Part shown: positions 1 through 8,530 of the stretch, piece by piece
Layout: every line of letters begins with the position of its first letter
How positions within the stretch are numbered: the stretch's first letter is position 1
Virus record (IMG/VR): IMGVR_UViG_3300036671_000027
Location: 1 to 25,094 of that record
Strand: one strand, 5' to 3'
DNA length: 25,094 bases
DNA from: a virus
Translations under genes and position numbers: made by a program
The notes under the pieces: model-generated
What the model saw: only the letters and a program-made list of their open reading frames with translations
Told to the model about the DNA's origin: nothing
The model's database searches: none

Positions 1-3000
1 GGAATATTTTCTATCGCTGTATTTATGCTTGTTATTTTTGCAAGTGCCCCTGGATCTTTTAATACAATTTCTATATTAATTTCTTCATTGTCTAGCTGTG
101 TTAATAATTCTAATGTAGAGTATTGTGCTTGAAACTCAGCATCTGAAAGTCCAGACATATTTATCATTATTGTTTTTGCAAGAGTCTGATCTTCAAAACC
201 ACCCACAATAGACTGAAGTCTATTTAAATCTTCTAGTCCTTGAGTTACTAAATATGTTTTAAATGTTTTACTTAGACCCTTTTTGTCATCTCCAAAAAGA
301 TTAAGAAGTCCTGTTGCTTGCCTTGATCCTAATTGTCCTGAAGAAACAACCGCTTCAATGTTAGCTCTTAAGGATGTTTCTCCCATAGCCCTAGACTTAT
401 CTAAAAATACATTAGCATCTGTTTCTTGCTTAGTTCCTTTAAATCGAGTTTTTATTGCCTCAGAACTTGCAAGGAAGAATTGATTTTTTTCACCAGAAGT
501 AGCTGTCTTAAGTTGTTTTTCAATAACATTTAACACTTGATCATTCATGTTTCTAAGTTTTTTGGTTGAATTAAATCTTTTAGTTTCTAGTCTATCAATT
601 TCTGTTTGAATTAAAGCCTGTTTAGCAAGATCTTTTGTTGCTGCTTTATCTGCCTTTAACTTATCAATACTCTTACTGGTGCTTACATCAATTGCATCAA
701 TTTGTGCTTGAATACTTTCAAATGATTGACTTGCCAATGCCCCAGCAAATGCATTAAATTTACCCAAAGATGCTTCAATATCTTTTACTCGTTTTTCAGC
801 AGCTCTTAGTGTTCCTATTATTCCATCAAATTGTTCATCCGTTATTGTATTAAAAGCAAAAGCTGTCATTGCTAAAGATGTTTTTTCTTTAGCTACTTTT
901 AAAATATCTTCTGCAACTGACAACTCTTTTTCTAAATTAGGCATAACATTGATAAACTGACCTACTGTTTCTTCTGCAATTTTTATTCTAATTTCAAATG
1001 GCTCTGTAGCTAAATCTTTTCCATCTACTGTTAATAATTTTTGCAATTGTCCTTGAAGTTTTATTCCAATTACTTTATCTTGAAATTGAATACCAATCTG
1101 ATCTGCAATGCTTGCAGCCTGTGCTGCATCAATTACTCCATCAGATACATAGCTTGCTAGTTTTAATGAAAACTCTTTCATAGCAATATCTGGCATTGCT
1201 TTAAATCTTGTTTCAAATGCTGCTATATCTGCTTTTCCTACTTCACTTTGTAGGAATGCACTACCAAATTTAATACCCTTACGTTCTACTGAGAAGTCTC
1301 CTGTTGCATTTTCTCTTCTACGTGCAGCAACTTGAGATGCCCCTACCTTGCCACTAATTTCTCCAACTTGTTGCATTTTTGTTGTAGTTGCATATAGTTG
1401 ATCAACCAGTCTTGCTTCTGCTTTTATAGCATCATCTTGTTTCTTTTTAAATAAATAGATACCCACAGCAACTGCAGCAAGTGCAACGGGTATGCCAATC
1501 AAAGGATTCATAAGTAATGGAAATAAAGCTAAAACACCTTGTAAACCAAAAACAAATGGCATAATCTTTTGTGCCATTTCTCCAACTTTTCCTCCAGCAA
1601 AGGATGCTGCAATTGTTAGTCCACTAATTGCTCCAACCCCTATACTAGCTTTTGTTCCAAATGCCCTAATGCTTTCTTTTGAACTTTTAGTTGCTTTTGT
1701 ATTTTCATTAATACCTTCAGTAGATGTTTTTACAACACTTGATTGTTTTTGTATTCCCTGAATTAATTTATTTTCAATAACAAGTCTTCTTCTTGCTGTT
1801 GATAAACTTACACCTTCTTGTCCTGCTCTTTGTCTAATTTGATCTGCTTGACTTAGTGGGGCATCAGATCTACCAGGTAGTCTAAGTGGTCTTTGAACAA
1901 CTTGTTTACCCTTTGGATCTACCATATATCTGTCTGCTATATTTGGAACTATTGGTTTAACTGCTATTGGTGCTTTCTTTTTTGGAATTGCAGATGTCTT
2001 ACCCTTGTCATCTTCAAGCATTTCATCTTTTGTAACTAATACAGAAGAGTGCATTTTATGAATGCCACGCCAGTCTGTTAATTTACCTTTTTCAAGTCTT
2101 TTAATCATATCTTCATAGGCAGCTTTTTCACTTGGATTTGTTAATCCAAACTCTTTAACAGTCTTTTTTAATAATGGAAGTGTTCTATCTATTTCAGCAA
2201 TTATTGATTTGTGATATTGATCTGCAGACATACCCTTTGGAATATCTACAGTTGCTTTAGCAAAATCTTTACTTAATCCACGTCCGCCTGGTACGCCAAG
2301 AAGATTGATCTCTGCTTGACCAAGCAAAGATTTCATTCCAGGAGAAAAGTCTCTTCTGCCAGATGCCTTATCAAATACACCTGATGCTCCTGGATCTGTT
2401 AATATATTTCCAGAAAGGTTTCCTCGCTTAAGATCTTTATCTCCACGTAACAACGATGCAGTTAGTTGTCTAAAATATTGATCTTTTGTAAACTTACCAG
2501 TCATATTAGACTCAGCAAATCTTGGATCAAATGAAGATTCTAAAACAATAATTTTTCTATTTTTATTATTTGGATCTGCCATAGTTTTCATAACTTGTGC
2601 AGGTGTTTCTAGACCATGTACATCTCTTGCAATCTTGTTTGCACGTAATTCTGCTAGTGCTGATTTTTCATCAATCATTGGCTTAACAAATTTTCTTACG
2701 CCATTTTTTTCATACTCTCCACCAATACCAGGAACTGGAAAACTATAACCAACAGATGGTTTTATTTGTCTTCCAAAGTCTGTAGGCTTAACTTTAGCCA
2801 TGCTGCTAGATCTTACATCTGCGTCAATTCTTCTTAATTCTTCTAAAGATCTTGCACTTAACTTCTTTTTAATTTGTTTAACTTCTTGTGGACTTATAAG
2901 TTTTTTGCTAGATGATGGATCTAGTGGTACCCCTGCTTTAGCTGCTTCAGCTTTAAGCATTTCTTTTTTAACTTTACTGCTATTTGGGAATCTTTCTGCA

Positions 3001-6000
3001 AGTGTTTTAAATACACCCTTTTTATAAAAATCAGCACCAAGTCTATGTTTCATTGTTTCATCTACAGCAATTGCTTGAACATCTTTTGGATTTTTTCTTA
3101 AATCGTATTGTGCAACTTTTTGTAATGTTTCAGCTGCTGCAATATTTTTAGGATGTTTTCCATCTATAAGGTTTTGAAGTTCTTTTCTATCTATGCTAAG
3201 TTCTTTAAGCAACTTTGGATCATTAAGAATTTTTTGTCCAAAACCTTTTTCAACTCTATTCATGTAATTATTTACTGCACCTGGCTCAGAAGATATGTTT
3301 TTAGGATCCCAAATTTTTACCCCTTTAGAATCTACTGATTTTTCTAAGTGTGAGGCTTGAATTGAAGAAAGATTTTTTAGTTGTGCTGCTGAGACAGTAA
3401 TTCCTTCTTTTTTAAGTCTATCTATAACAGCATTAATTTCTGAAGTAAATAATCCTTGTTCTTTAATTTTCTTGTTTAAACCACCAAAGGGACCACTACG
3501 TTGCTTGCCTACGTTTGAGCCTAAAAGATGAAATATATTTTTATCTAAAGTTGAAGCCGTAAGACTTTGTTTTGTTGAATACTTTGACAAACCTTCTGAT
3601 ATGGTTTTATAATCAAAAACTCTAACTGCATTACTTGGGTTGTCTCCAACACGAACAAAATCTCCTGTTGGATGCTTATAGACATATTGTTTTCCACCCT
3701 TAGATGCATTATAATATGGACTATCTTGTTTAACTTCTTGAAAATTATCTAAATACTTTTGTGTATTTTTAGCTCCCGCTGCAGTTTTAGCATTGTATTG
3801 TTGTTCTTCAAATGTAACTTTTTTATCAGATAAATTTTTTTCATAAGTAGATGCAGAACCTGATTGGGCTTTTGCTGCTTGAGTAACTTTATTTGTTCCG
3901 TCATTAAAACCTTGAAGTTTTCCACTAACCATTGCATCAATAATTGGCTGAAATCTAGGGTTTTGTGCAATATCTCTTGGAATAACTGCTTCTCCAGGGG
4001 TAAGCATAGATGCAACAGTATCTTTATTTCCGCTTCCTGGAACATATGTAGATCCATCTGCAAATTTTTTTGGTGCAGTGCCACCTTTTCCTGGCCTCAT
4101 CATTCCTGGATTTACTCTAGCAAAGTTTGCTGCTGCAACAGTTGCATCAATATATGCTTGACGCAACAATCTAACTGCTGAAGTTTCTGCTGTAAATGAT
4201 TGTGTTAATCTTGTGTGTGCTTGATTTAAAGATGCTGCAACTGTAGCTGCCTCCATCTGTTCTGAATTCATGTAGTTTGTTTGTTCTGCAAGAATCTTTG
4301 AATTGCCACCTAGTTTTAAGAATCCAACACGAAGGGCTAAAAATAATTTAATAATATTTGCTGCGCCATTTGCAACCAAACCAAATGCCATTAATAATGT
4401 TGGACCAATAATACCAACAAGTGTAGATGCTATAACTATAAACCTTTTAGTCCCATCTCCAAGACCATTAAATTTTTCAAGTAATCCAGCAATAGATTTT
4501 ACTATTGGTGTAACTGCTTCTAGAAAAGATTTTCCTATTGGTGCAATTGTTAATTTTAAGCTTTCTATTGCTTCTTTAAAGTTTGTACCAACAGCATTTT
4601 CTACTGTTTTTAATTCTCTCTCAGATAAGATAGCAAGTTCTTCTATTTCCATCTTTGATAATTCTAGTACACGATTAGCTTGCGTACCCTCTTTTGTTAT
4701 GTTTTGAAATAGTGTAGATAGACGTGCAAACTGAAACTTTCCAAACATCTGCTCAATGGCTCTTGATCTATCAAGTGGCGCTAAAGTATCTAGTGCTTGA
4801 GCAAACTCAATTACTGTATCTTTAATATTTCCTTGATTTGAATCAACAATATTTTTAACATTAACGCCAAACCCTGCAAGCATTTCTGATGCTTTTTTGC
4901 TTGGATTAATTAAAGATGCAAGTCCAGACTTTAATGCGTTTGCTCCTTCTGATGCATTAATACCACCTTCTTTCATGGCAGTTAAAAAGAAGGCAAGGTC
5001 TTTTACATCTCCACCAAGTTGTTTAACAACTGGTCCAGCTTTTGGAATAGCAATAGTTAAATCTTCAATAGATACAACAGTTTGGTTTTCTACTGAGTTA
5101 AGAAAATCAATATCTTTAGCTAAATCAGTTGCCGCTACGCCAAATGCATTTGTTAAAGATATGGTTGTTAAAAGTGCTTGCTCTTGTTCTACACTACCCA
5201 GAACTGCAAGTCGTGTTGCTTGTGCAACTTGTGCAGTAAGTTCTGATCCAGTCTTACCCATTGCTGCTGCTGATGCAGCCATTTCCATTGTCTTGCTTAC
5301 TGATACGCCATACTTTGTAAATTCTTTTGCAAGTAATTGAACTTCTTGCAATGCTTTATTTGTTTGATCACTTGTTGTAAACATGTCTCCATAAACACGC
5401 TTAAATTTAACAGCCTGTTGTTCAAGATCCATAAATACTTTTGCTGCTGCACCTCCAATATACAGTAGGGGTACACTAAAGCCAACCATAAGTTGACGAC
5501 CAGCCCATTGAGTATTTTTACCAAAGTTTAAAAGACTTGTTGATCCTTGACGAACTAACTGATTAAATATTGCTTGTTTTTGAGCTGCTAATGCTGTTTT
5601 TGTTGAATAGTCTTGCATGTTCAGTGTGTTAGGCGTAATAGACATAGCCCTCATTGCACCAGATGCATCACGACCCATCTTAATGTATTGAGTCTGCATC
5701 TTTTTAACACGCTCTTCAGCAACCTTGCCGATAGTGTCAAATTCAGATTTAAAAAGTTTACCAAAACCTTTAGATGCTCCTCCCGCATAGCGGAAGTATT
5801 CTCTCATTGAGAATTTGTTTTTTTCTAATGAATCTGTAAATGACTCAGTAGATGTTCTAATAACACCCATTTGTGCATGAAACTTACCTGTAGCATTAAC
5901 AGCATTAAGTAGGTTAGTTTGTAGATTTTTTTGTGCCATTGCTGCTGTAGCACTGGATTTAGATATTTGTGAATGAAAAGTTGCAATCTGGCGTTGTAGA

Positions 6001-6068
6001 CTTTTAAGTTCCGCTAATGCCGCAGAGGTATCAATATGTACCGCAATATTGGCATTAACGTCACTCAT
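1..6068 (-). CDS. Tail tape measure protein, TP901-1-like, partial (C-terminus outside window)
   Basis: The frame opens at ATG 6068 and stays open to the left edge, giving at least 2022 residues. An SD-like AAGGTG (6076-6081) lies 7 bases before the start. Tape measure proteins set tail length, fill the tube and are ejected at infection. Residues 184-231 (GRQLMVGFSVPLLYIGG, then a DLEQQAVKFKRVYGDM segment) match the conserved core of the TP901-1 tape measure family. Hydrophobic stretches lie at about 543-590 and 1476-1540, the second ending in a Lys-rich cluster. Residues 669-696 carry FADGSTYVPG followed by MLTPGEAVI, a motif often seen in tape measure proteins. Residues 1105-1340 contain kinase-like motifs (see separate entry). 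The remainder is Lys/Ala/Gln-rich and probably helical. It follows two chaperone genes, the normal position. Identity is firm; the role of the middle third is not known. Confidence 0.93.
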   Translation of the reverse strand, partial: MSDVNANIAVHIDTSAALAELKSLQRQIATFHSQISKSSATAAMAQKNLQTNLLNAVNATGKFHAQMGVIRTSTESFTDSLEKNKFSMREYFRYAGGASKGFGKLFKSEFDTIGKVAEERVKKMQTQYIKMGRDASGAMRAMSITPNTLNMQDYSTKTALAAQKQAIFNQLVRQGSTSLLNFGKNTQWAGRQLMVGFSVPLLYIGGAAAKVFMDLEQQAVKFKRVYGDMFTTSDQTNKALQEVQLLAKEFTKYGVSVSKTMEMAASAAAMGKTGSELTAQVAQATRLAVLGSVEQEQALLTTISLTNAFGVAATDLAKDIDFLNSVENQTVVSIEDLTIAIPKAGPVVKQLGGDVKDLAFFLTAMKEGGINASEGANALKSGLASLINPSKKASEMLAGFGVNVKNIVDSNQGNIKDTVIEFAQALDTLAPLDRSRAIEQMFGKFQFARLSTLFQNITKEGTQANRVLELSKMEIEELAILSERELKTVENAVGTNFKEAIESLKLTIAPIGKSFLEAVTPIVKSIAGLLEKFNGLGDGTKRFIVIASTLVGIIGPTLLMAFGLVANGAANIIKLFLALRVGFLKLGGNSKILAEQTNYMNSEQMEAATVAASLNQAHTRLTQSFTAETSAVRLLRQAYIDATVAAANFARVNPGMMRPGKGGTAPKKFADGSTYVPGSGNKDTVASMLTPGEAVIPRDIAQNPRFQPIIDAMVSGKLQGFNDGTNKVTQAAKAQSGSASTYEKNLSDKKVTFEEQQYNAKTAAGAKNTQKYLDNFQEVKQDSPYYNASKGGKQYVYKHPTGDFVRVGDNPSNAVRVFDYKTISEGLSKYSTKQSLTASTLDKNIFHLLGSNVGKQRSGPFGGLNKKIKEQGLFTSEINAVIDRLKKEGITVSAAQLKNLSSIQASHLEKSVDSKGVKIWDPKNISSEPGAVNNYMNRVEKGFGQKILNDPKLLKELSIDRKELQNLIDGKHPKNIAAAETLQKVAQYDLRKNPKDVQAIAVDETMKHRLGADFYKKGVFKTLAERFPNSSKVKKEMLKAEAAKAGVPLDPSSSKKLISPQEVKQIKKKLSARSLEELRRIDADVRSSSMAKVKPTDFGRQIKPSVGYSFPVPGIGGEYEKNGVRKFVKPMIDEKSALAELRANKIARDVHGLETPAQVMKTMADPNNKNRKIIVLESSFDPRFAESNMTGKFTKDQYFRQLTASLLRGDKDLKRGNLSGNILTDPGASGVFDKASGRRDFSPGMKSLLGQAEINLLGVPGGRGLSKDFAKATVDIPKGMSADQYHKSIIAEIDRTLPLLKKTVKEFGLTNPSEKAAYEDMIKRLEKGKLTDWRGIHKMHSSVLVTKDEMLEDDKGKTSAIPKKKAPIAVKPIVPNIADRYMVDPKGKQVVQRPLRLPGRSDAPLSQADQIRQRAGQEGVSLSTARRRLVIENKLIQGIQKQSSVVKTSTEGINENTKATKSSKESIRAFGTKASIGVGAISGLTIAASFAGGKVGEMAQKIMPFVFGLQGVLALFPLLMNPLIGIPVALAAVAVGIYLFKKKQDDAIKAEARLVDQLYATTTKMQQVGEISGKVGASQVAARRRENATGDFSVERKGIKFGSAFLQSEVGKADIAAFETRFKAMPDIAMKEFSLKLASYVSDGVIDAAQAASIADQIGIQFQDKVIGIKLQGQLQKLLTVDGKDLATEPFEIRIKIAEETVGQFINVMPNLEKELSVAEDILKVAKEKTSLAMTAFAFNTITDEQFDGIIGTLRAAEKRVKDIEASLGKFNAFAGALASQSFESIQAQIDAIDVSTSKSIDKLKADKAATKDLAKQALIQTEIDRLETKRFNSTKKLRNMNDQVLNVIEKQLKTATSGEKNQFFLASSEAIKTRFKGTKQETDANVFLDKSRAMGETSLRANIEAVVSSGQLGSRQATGLLNLFGDDKKGLSKTFKTYLVTQGLEDLNRLQSIVGGFEDQTLAKTIMINMSGLSDAEFQAQYSTLELLTQLDNEEINIEIVLKDPGALAKITSINTAIENI
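2050..2770 (-). other. Kinase-like domain inside the tape measure protein (PI3/4-kinase / HipA-type motifs)
   Basis: This is a segment of the tape measure protein, about residues 1100-1340. In order it shows VRKFVKPM with Lys1129, Glu1140 in a following helix-like stretch (ALAELRANKIARDVHG), a probable hinge with IVLESSF, then LLRGDKDLKRGNL with Asp1212 and Asn1217 (D-x4-N), and finally SGVFDKASG with Asp1233. Atypical kinases of the PI3/4-kinase, HipA and CtkA group use an ATP-binding Lys, a pairing Glu, a catalytic D-x4-N loop and a metal-binding Asp in this order. The residues are read directly from the sequence; the fold assignment is inference. It could be an inactive structural homologue or a chance resemblance. 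Confidence 0.45.
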
Positions 6069-6087
6069 CTACAAACACCTTTTCTAT

Positions 6088-6420
6088 TTAATTATTTGCA
6101 ATAACTGTGTTTAACAAAGCATTTGCATCTTGTAATTTAATTCCAGAAGCAGCTTCAACAATCTTATAGACTGTAGGAAGATCTAAAACATCTTCTAGCT
6201 TTTCTAAATCTTCTGAAAGTTCTGGCCTATATTGCTTCATAGCAATCTGTACACACTCAATAAGGATAGTTGTAGACTTATCGTTATCTTCTGCCACCTC
6301 TGCAATTGCTTCAAACTTCTTTAAAAATGGACGCAAAAGTGAGATTTTTAGTGGTCTCACTTTAACTGTTGACCCATCCATAAGTGTTAGTTCTGTTCCC
6401 TCATGTACCGCTGTTACCAT
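6088..6420 (-). CDS. Tail assembly chaperone, short form (110 aa)
   Basis: The ATG at 6420 has a perfect AGGAGG (6426-6431) five bases upstream, and an extended -10 lies further up. The protein is small and acidic and ends 19 bases before the tape measure start. Its sequence is alignable over nearly its full length with the first 100 residues of the gene before it: DGSTVKVRPLKISLLRPF against DGTELEISPLKIKYLRQF, and DLPTVYKIVEAASGIKL against NMPTIYKIVELAAGIKI. In many tailed phages a short chaperone (G) and a C-terminally extended one (GT) are made from one locus by programmed frameshifting and load tube subunits onto the tape measure. Here the short form appears to be its own gene. Position and paralogy support the call. 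Confidence 0.72.
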   Translation of the reverse strand: MVTAVHEGTELTLMDGSTVKVRPLKISLLRPFLKKFEAIAEVAEDNDKSTTILIECVQIAMKQYRPELSEDLEKLEDVLDLPTVYKIVEAASGIKLQDANALLNTVIANN

Positions 6421-6447
6421 TTGTTCCTCCTGTTTAGGTTTATGTTA

Positions 6448-6456
6448 ATTATAGCA
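6448..6456 (-). promoter_or_regulatory. Extended -10 promoter for the short chaperone and tape measure genes
   Basis: The minus strand reads TGCTATAAT, a perfect extended -10 (TGN plus TATAAT). It sits 27 bases before the ATG at 6420 and just after the stop codon of the preceding gene at 6465. I see no good -35, as is usual for extended -10 promoters. Activity is inferred. Confidence 0.6.
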
Positions 6457-6464
6457 TGAAAACA

Positions 6465-7178
6465 CTAGTTTTTCATTAAGGAAGGATCTCTTGCATCTTC
6501 ATAATCAAGACCCATCCCAATACCAAATCCTGCTTTTTTAGCATTTTGTCCTTGTAGGGCTAACACATCATTACTATCATTTGTTGCTCCCCTACTAAAT
6601 ACCCTGGCTTTCATGTCTTCCCATTCTTTTTGGCCTTTATTACTGCCATTATTTGCTTCTAAATCTACCCCTTGAATTGCTGCTAAAAACTTTTTTTCTT
6701 GATAGTCTAATTCTCTTTTACTTTCTAGTGTTGCCATTAACTCTGGCATAGATAGATTAGTTTCTAATTCTTCATAGTCTTTCCAGATGCCCAGTAAAAA
6801 TACTTCTGCTTCTAATGCAGCTAAATCTAGGTCATCCCAAGTACCGCCACTTTTTTCTGCTTGTTCTTTGATAGGCTCTTCTGATTTTTTATTAATTTTA
6901 ATACCAGCAGCAAGTTCAACTATTTTATATATTGTTGGCATGTTAATATGCTCTTCAACATCTTCTGAACTTGTTGAAATTTTTGGATAATATTGTTTCA
7001 TGCATACTTGTGCACATCTTATGAGTACGTCAATTGCATCATCATCATTTTTTGCATTTGCCATCTCTGCAAAAGCTGCCATGAATTGACGCAAATATTT
7101 AATTTTAAGTGGTGATATTTCTAATTCTGTTCCATCAATTAAAAAAACATTACCCTTACTATATATTTCTGTAGCCAT
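6465..7178 (-). CDS. Tail assembly chaperone, long form (237 aa)
   Basis: The N-terminal 100 residues are paralogous to the 110-residue gene that follows. The C-terminal part adds a Trp- and Glu-rich segment: GTWDDLDLAALEAEVFLLG, then WKDYEELETNLSMPELMA and DYQEKKFLAAIQGVDL. That extension looks like the T part of tail assembly chaperones from phages of Gram-positive bacteria. In the usual system this extended protein binds tube subunits while the N-terminal part coats the tape measure. The start ATG at 7178 lacks a convincing SD. An extended -10 (7186-7194) ends only seven bases before it, so the message may be leaderless. The tail tube terminator lies directly upstream, so this gene starts a new transcript ahead of the short form and the tape measure. 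Confidence 0.72.
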   Translation of the reverse strand: MATEIYSKGNVFLIDGTELEISPLKIKYLRQFMAAFAEMANAKNDDDAIDVLIRCAQVCMKQYYPKISTSSEDVEEHINMPTIYKIVELAAGIKINKKSEEPIKEQAEKSGGTWDDLDLAALEAEVFLLGIWKDYEELETNLSMPELMATLESKRELDYQEKKFLAAIQGVDLEANNGSNKGQKEWEDMKARVFSRGATNDSNDVLALQGQNAKKAGFGIGMGLDYEDARDPSLMKN

Positions 7179-7185
7179 TCTATCT

Positions 7186-7194
7186 ATTCTATCA
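7186..7194 (-). promoter_or_regulatory. Extended -10 promoter, probably leaderless, for the long chaperone gene
   Basis: The minus strand reads TGATAGAAT, one mismatch from TGN-TATAAT. Only seven bases separate it from the ATG at 7178, which places the expected transcription start at or next to the start codon. It begins right after the terminator hairpin of the tail tube gene. Confidence 0.5.
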
Positions 7195-7228
7195 CAACAA
7201 CAAAGCCCACCCCCGAAGGGATGGGCTT
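7195..7228 (-). terminator. Rho-independent terminator after the tail tube gene
   Basis: On the minus strand an 11-pair stem (AAGCCCATCCC with GGGGTGGGCTT, one T-G pair) closes a TTCG loop, a very stable tetraloop. It is followed by the T-rich tail TGTTGTTG. It begins 20 bases after the tail tube stop at 7249. It should end the highly expressed tube transcript and lower read-through into the chaperone genes. Confidence 0.85.
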
Positions 7229-7248
7229 GTTATTAATCTAAAATTAGA

Positions 7249-7884
7249 TTATGAGGCTGGTGTCCAGGTACGATCTACGATCTTACCGTATGAACCAGAT
7301 ACGTCTTCTGGAAGAAGACGGAATGAAACTTCAAACATTGAAGCTTCGTCACGCTTAGCAGATACTGTTACATTCTCAATTGAGAGTGCACGGTATGCGC
7401 TGTAAACACGCTCTACGTATGCTGAGTCCGCACAGTCACCTGTACCTGGACCTACAGCAATAATTCCACGCTCTACTGGACATTCTCCAATTTCACCAGC
7501 AGATAGGTTAAGAACCTGTCCGCCTGATGTACTCTTTGTGCCTGTTAGTTGATCGGTGTTATAGGCAAGGGCTAGAAGAAGATTTTCAAGTGTAGCTTCA
7601 GCAAATGCAGTTGCAAGATTTACTTGCATTCCTTGCTTGTACAATTTAGCAACGTCAAGAATTTGGTCAACCTGTACTTCGCCGAAGTCTGGCTGAAACT
7701 GCAATTCAAGACCGTTCATTGTATAACCTACGTTTGTGTAGTCTGAGTCATCAGAGAGTGTGTCTCTGTATGTCTCATCTGACACATATGCTGGCAATAT
7801 GCCAGAATTTAAAGTTGTATCAGCAACAAAAAGTGCTGCTGCACCAACGATGATGTTAGTAGACGTACCACGAGTGTATGCCAT
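7249..7884 (-). CDS. Major tail protein (tail tube subunit, 211 aa)
   Basis: I chose the ATG at 7884 because AGAGG (7893-7897) lies eight bases before it; an earlier in-frame ATG at 7905 would add seven residues and has no clear SD. The protein begins MAYTRGTSTNIIVGAAALFV, is rich in Thr, Ser and Gly and predicted beta strands, and ends DRTWTPAS. Length and position (after connector and terminator genes, before two chaperones and the tape measure) fit the tube-forming major tail protein. Conserved-looking stretches include QFQPDFGEVQVDQILDV and VTVSAKRDEASMFEVSFRLL. The gene is visibly less AT-rich than its neighbours and uses CGT for Arg, as expected for an abundant product. It has its own promoter and terminator. 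Confidence 0.82.
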   Translation of the reverse strand: MAYTRGTSTNIIVGAAALFVADTTLNSGILPAYVSDETYRDTLSDDSDYTNVGYTMNGLELQFQPDFGEVQVDQILDVAKLYKQGMQVNLATAFAEATLENLLLALAYNTDQLTGTKSTSGGQVLNLSAGEIGECPVERGIIAVGPGTGDCADSAYVERVYSAYRALSIENVTVSAKRDEASMFEVSFRLLPEDVSGSYGKIVDRTWTPAS

Positions 7885-7944
7885 ATTTTTAACCTCTACT
7901 TTCAATAGAATAGATATTAAGTTTTGGGGTGTTTCCTCAAAACA

Positions 7945-7953
7945 AGTATAACA
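7945..7953 (-). promoter_or_regulatory. Extended -10 promoter for the tail tube gene
   Basis: The minus strand reads TGTTATACT (TGN-TATACT) immediately after the stop codon of the preceding gene at 7960. It would give a leader of roughly 50 bases containing the AGAGG site before the ATG at 7884. Inferred from sequence only. Confidence 0.5.
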
Positions 7954-7959
7954 GCGTTT

Positions 7960-8526
7960 TTAAGTGTATGGATTTGCGTAAGATATACCATTTATAGATA
8001 TATTATCTTTAGTATGATAGTCATATTCAATTATGAGCTTATTTGCATATACCGTTCTGGCTGAGGCAAGTTCTAGTATATCCCTTGTCTCGTCTGCTTG
8101 GTATACTTTAATATTATGAAAATAAACATTAAATGGATTAATTCCTGTGTCTGGGCTGGAACACCAAGCATTTACATCTTGGGCAGCGGCATCTTCACGA
8201 TCAAGTGAGTCTGTGATAATTCTGTGAGCATCTGTTATTTTGCTAAAGTTTGTGCAATACAGATAATAAATTACCTGCTCTCTTTTGTTTCTATAAAAAG
8301 AACTTGGTCTAAATCTAACTAATCTTTCATATTGAATTAAAACTGGATCTGATATCCCAGGAGCGGCAATGTAGTTTTTAAATACATCTTCTATGTTTGT
8401 TGGAGATGTTGGAAATATTGGTATCATTTGTTCCGTACCGCTTAAAATACCAAACCTTTGCAGTTGTCCTGCAATATAATGATTTATAAAGGTTGGGGGA
8501 AATCCAGTGGTATTAATATTTTCCAT
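7960..8526 (-). CDS. Probable tail terminator / tail completion protein (188 aa)
   Basis: The ATG at 8526 follows the preceding stop by only four bases, so translation is probably coupled; the upstream AAGAGT is a weak SD. The protein has an alpha/beta composition with segments such as FINHYIAGQLQRFGILSG, ERLVRFRPSSFYRNKREQV and KLIIEYDYHTKDNISING. Phages of this layout place the tail terminator directly before the tube gene, where it caps the tube and docks to the head connector. I do not recognise a decisive motif, so the call rests on gene order and size. A second connector protein is the main alternative. Confidence 0.5.
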   Translation of the reverse strand: MENINTTGFPPTFINHYIAGQLQRFGILSGTEQMIPIFPTSPTNIEDVFKNYIAAPGISDPVLIQYERLVRFRPSSFYRNKREQVIYYLYCTNFSKITDAHRIITDSLDREDAAAQDVNAWCSSPDTGINPFNVYFHNIKVYQADETRDILELASARTVYANKLIIEYDYHTKDNISINGISYANPYT

Positions 8527-8530
8527 ACTC

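Noticed and set aside
3749-4084. Second minus-strand frame of 111 codons inside the tape measure gene
   Set aside because: It is out of frame with the tape measure, has Gln/Leu/Lys low-complexity content and no initiation signal.
6885-6890. A6 run in the long chaperone gene as a -1 frameshift site
   Set aside because: The bases around it do not form an X-XXY-YYZ heptamer in the zero frame, and a -1 shift would meet a stop after about 18 codons. The short form is already supplied by its own gene.
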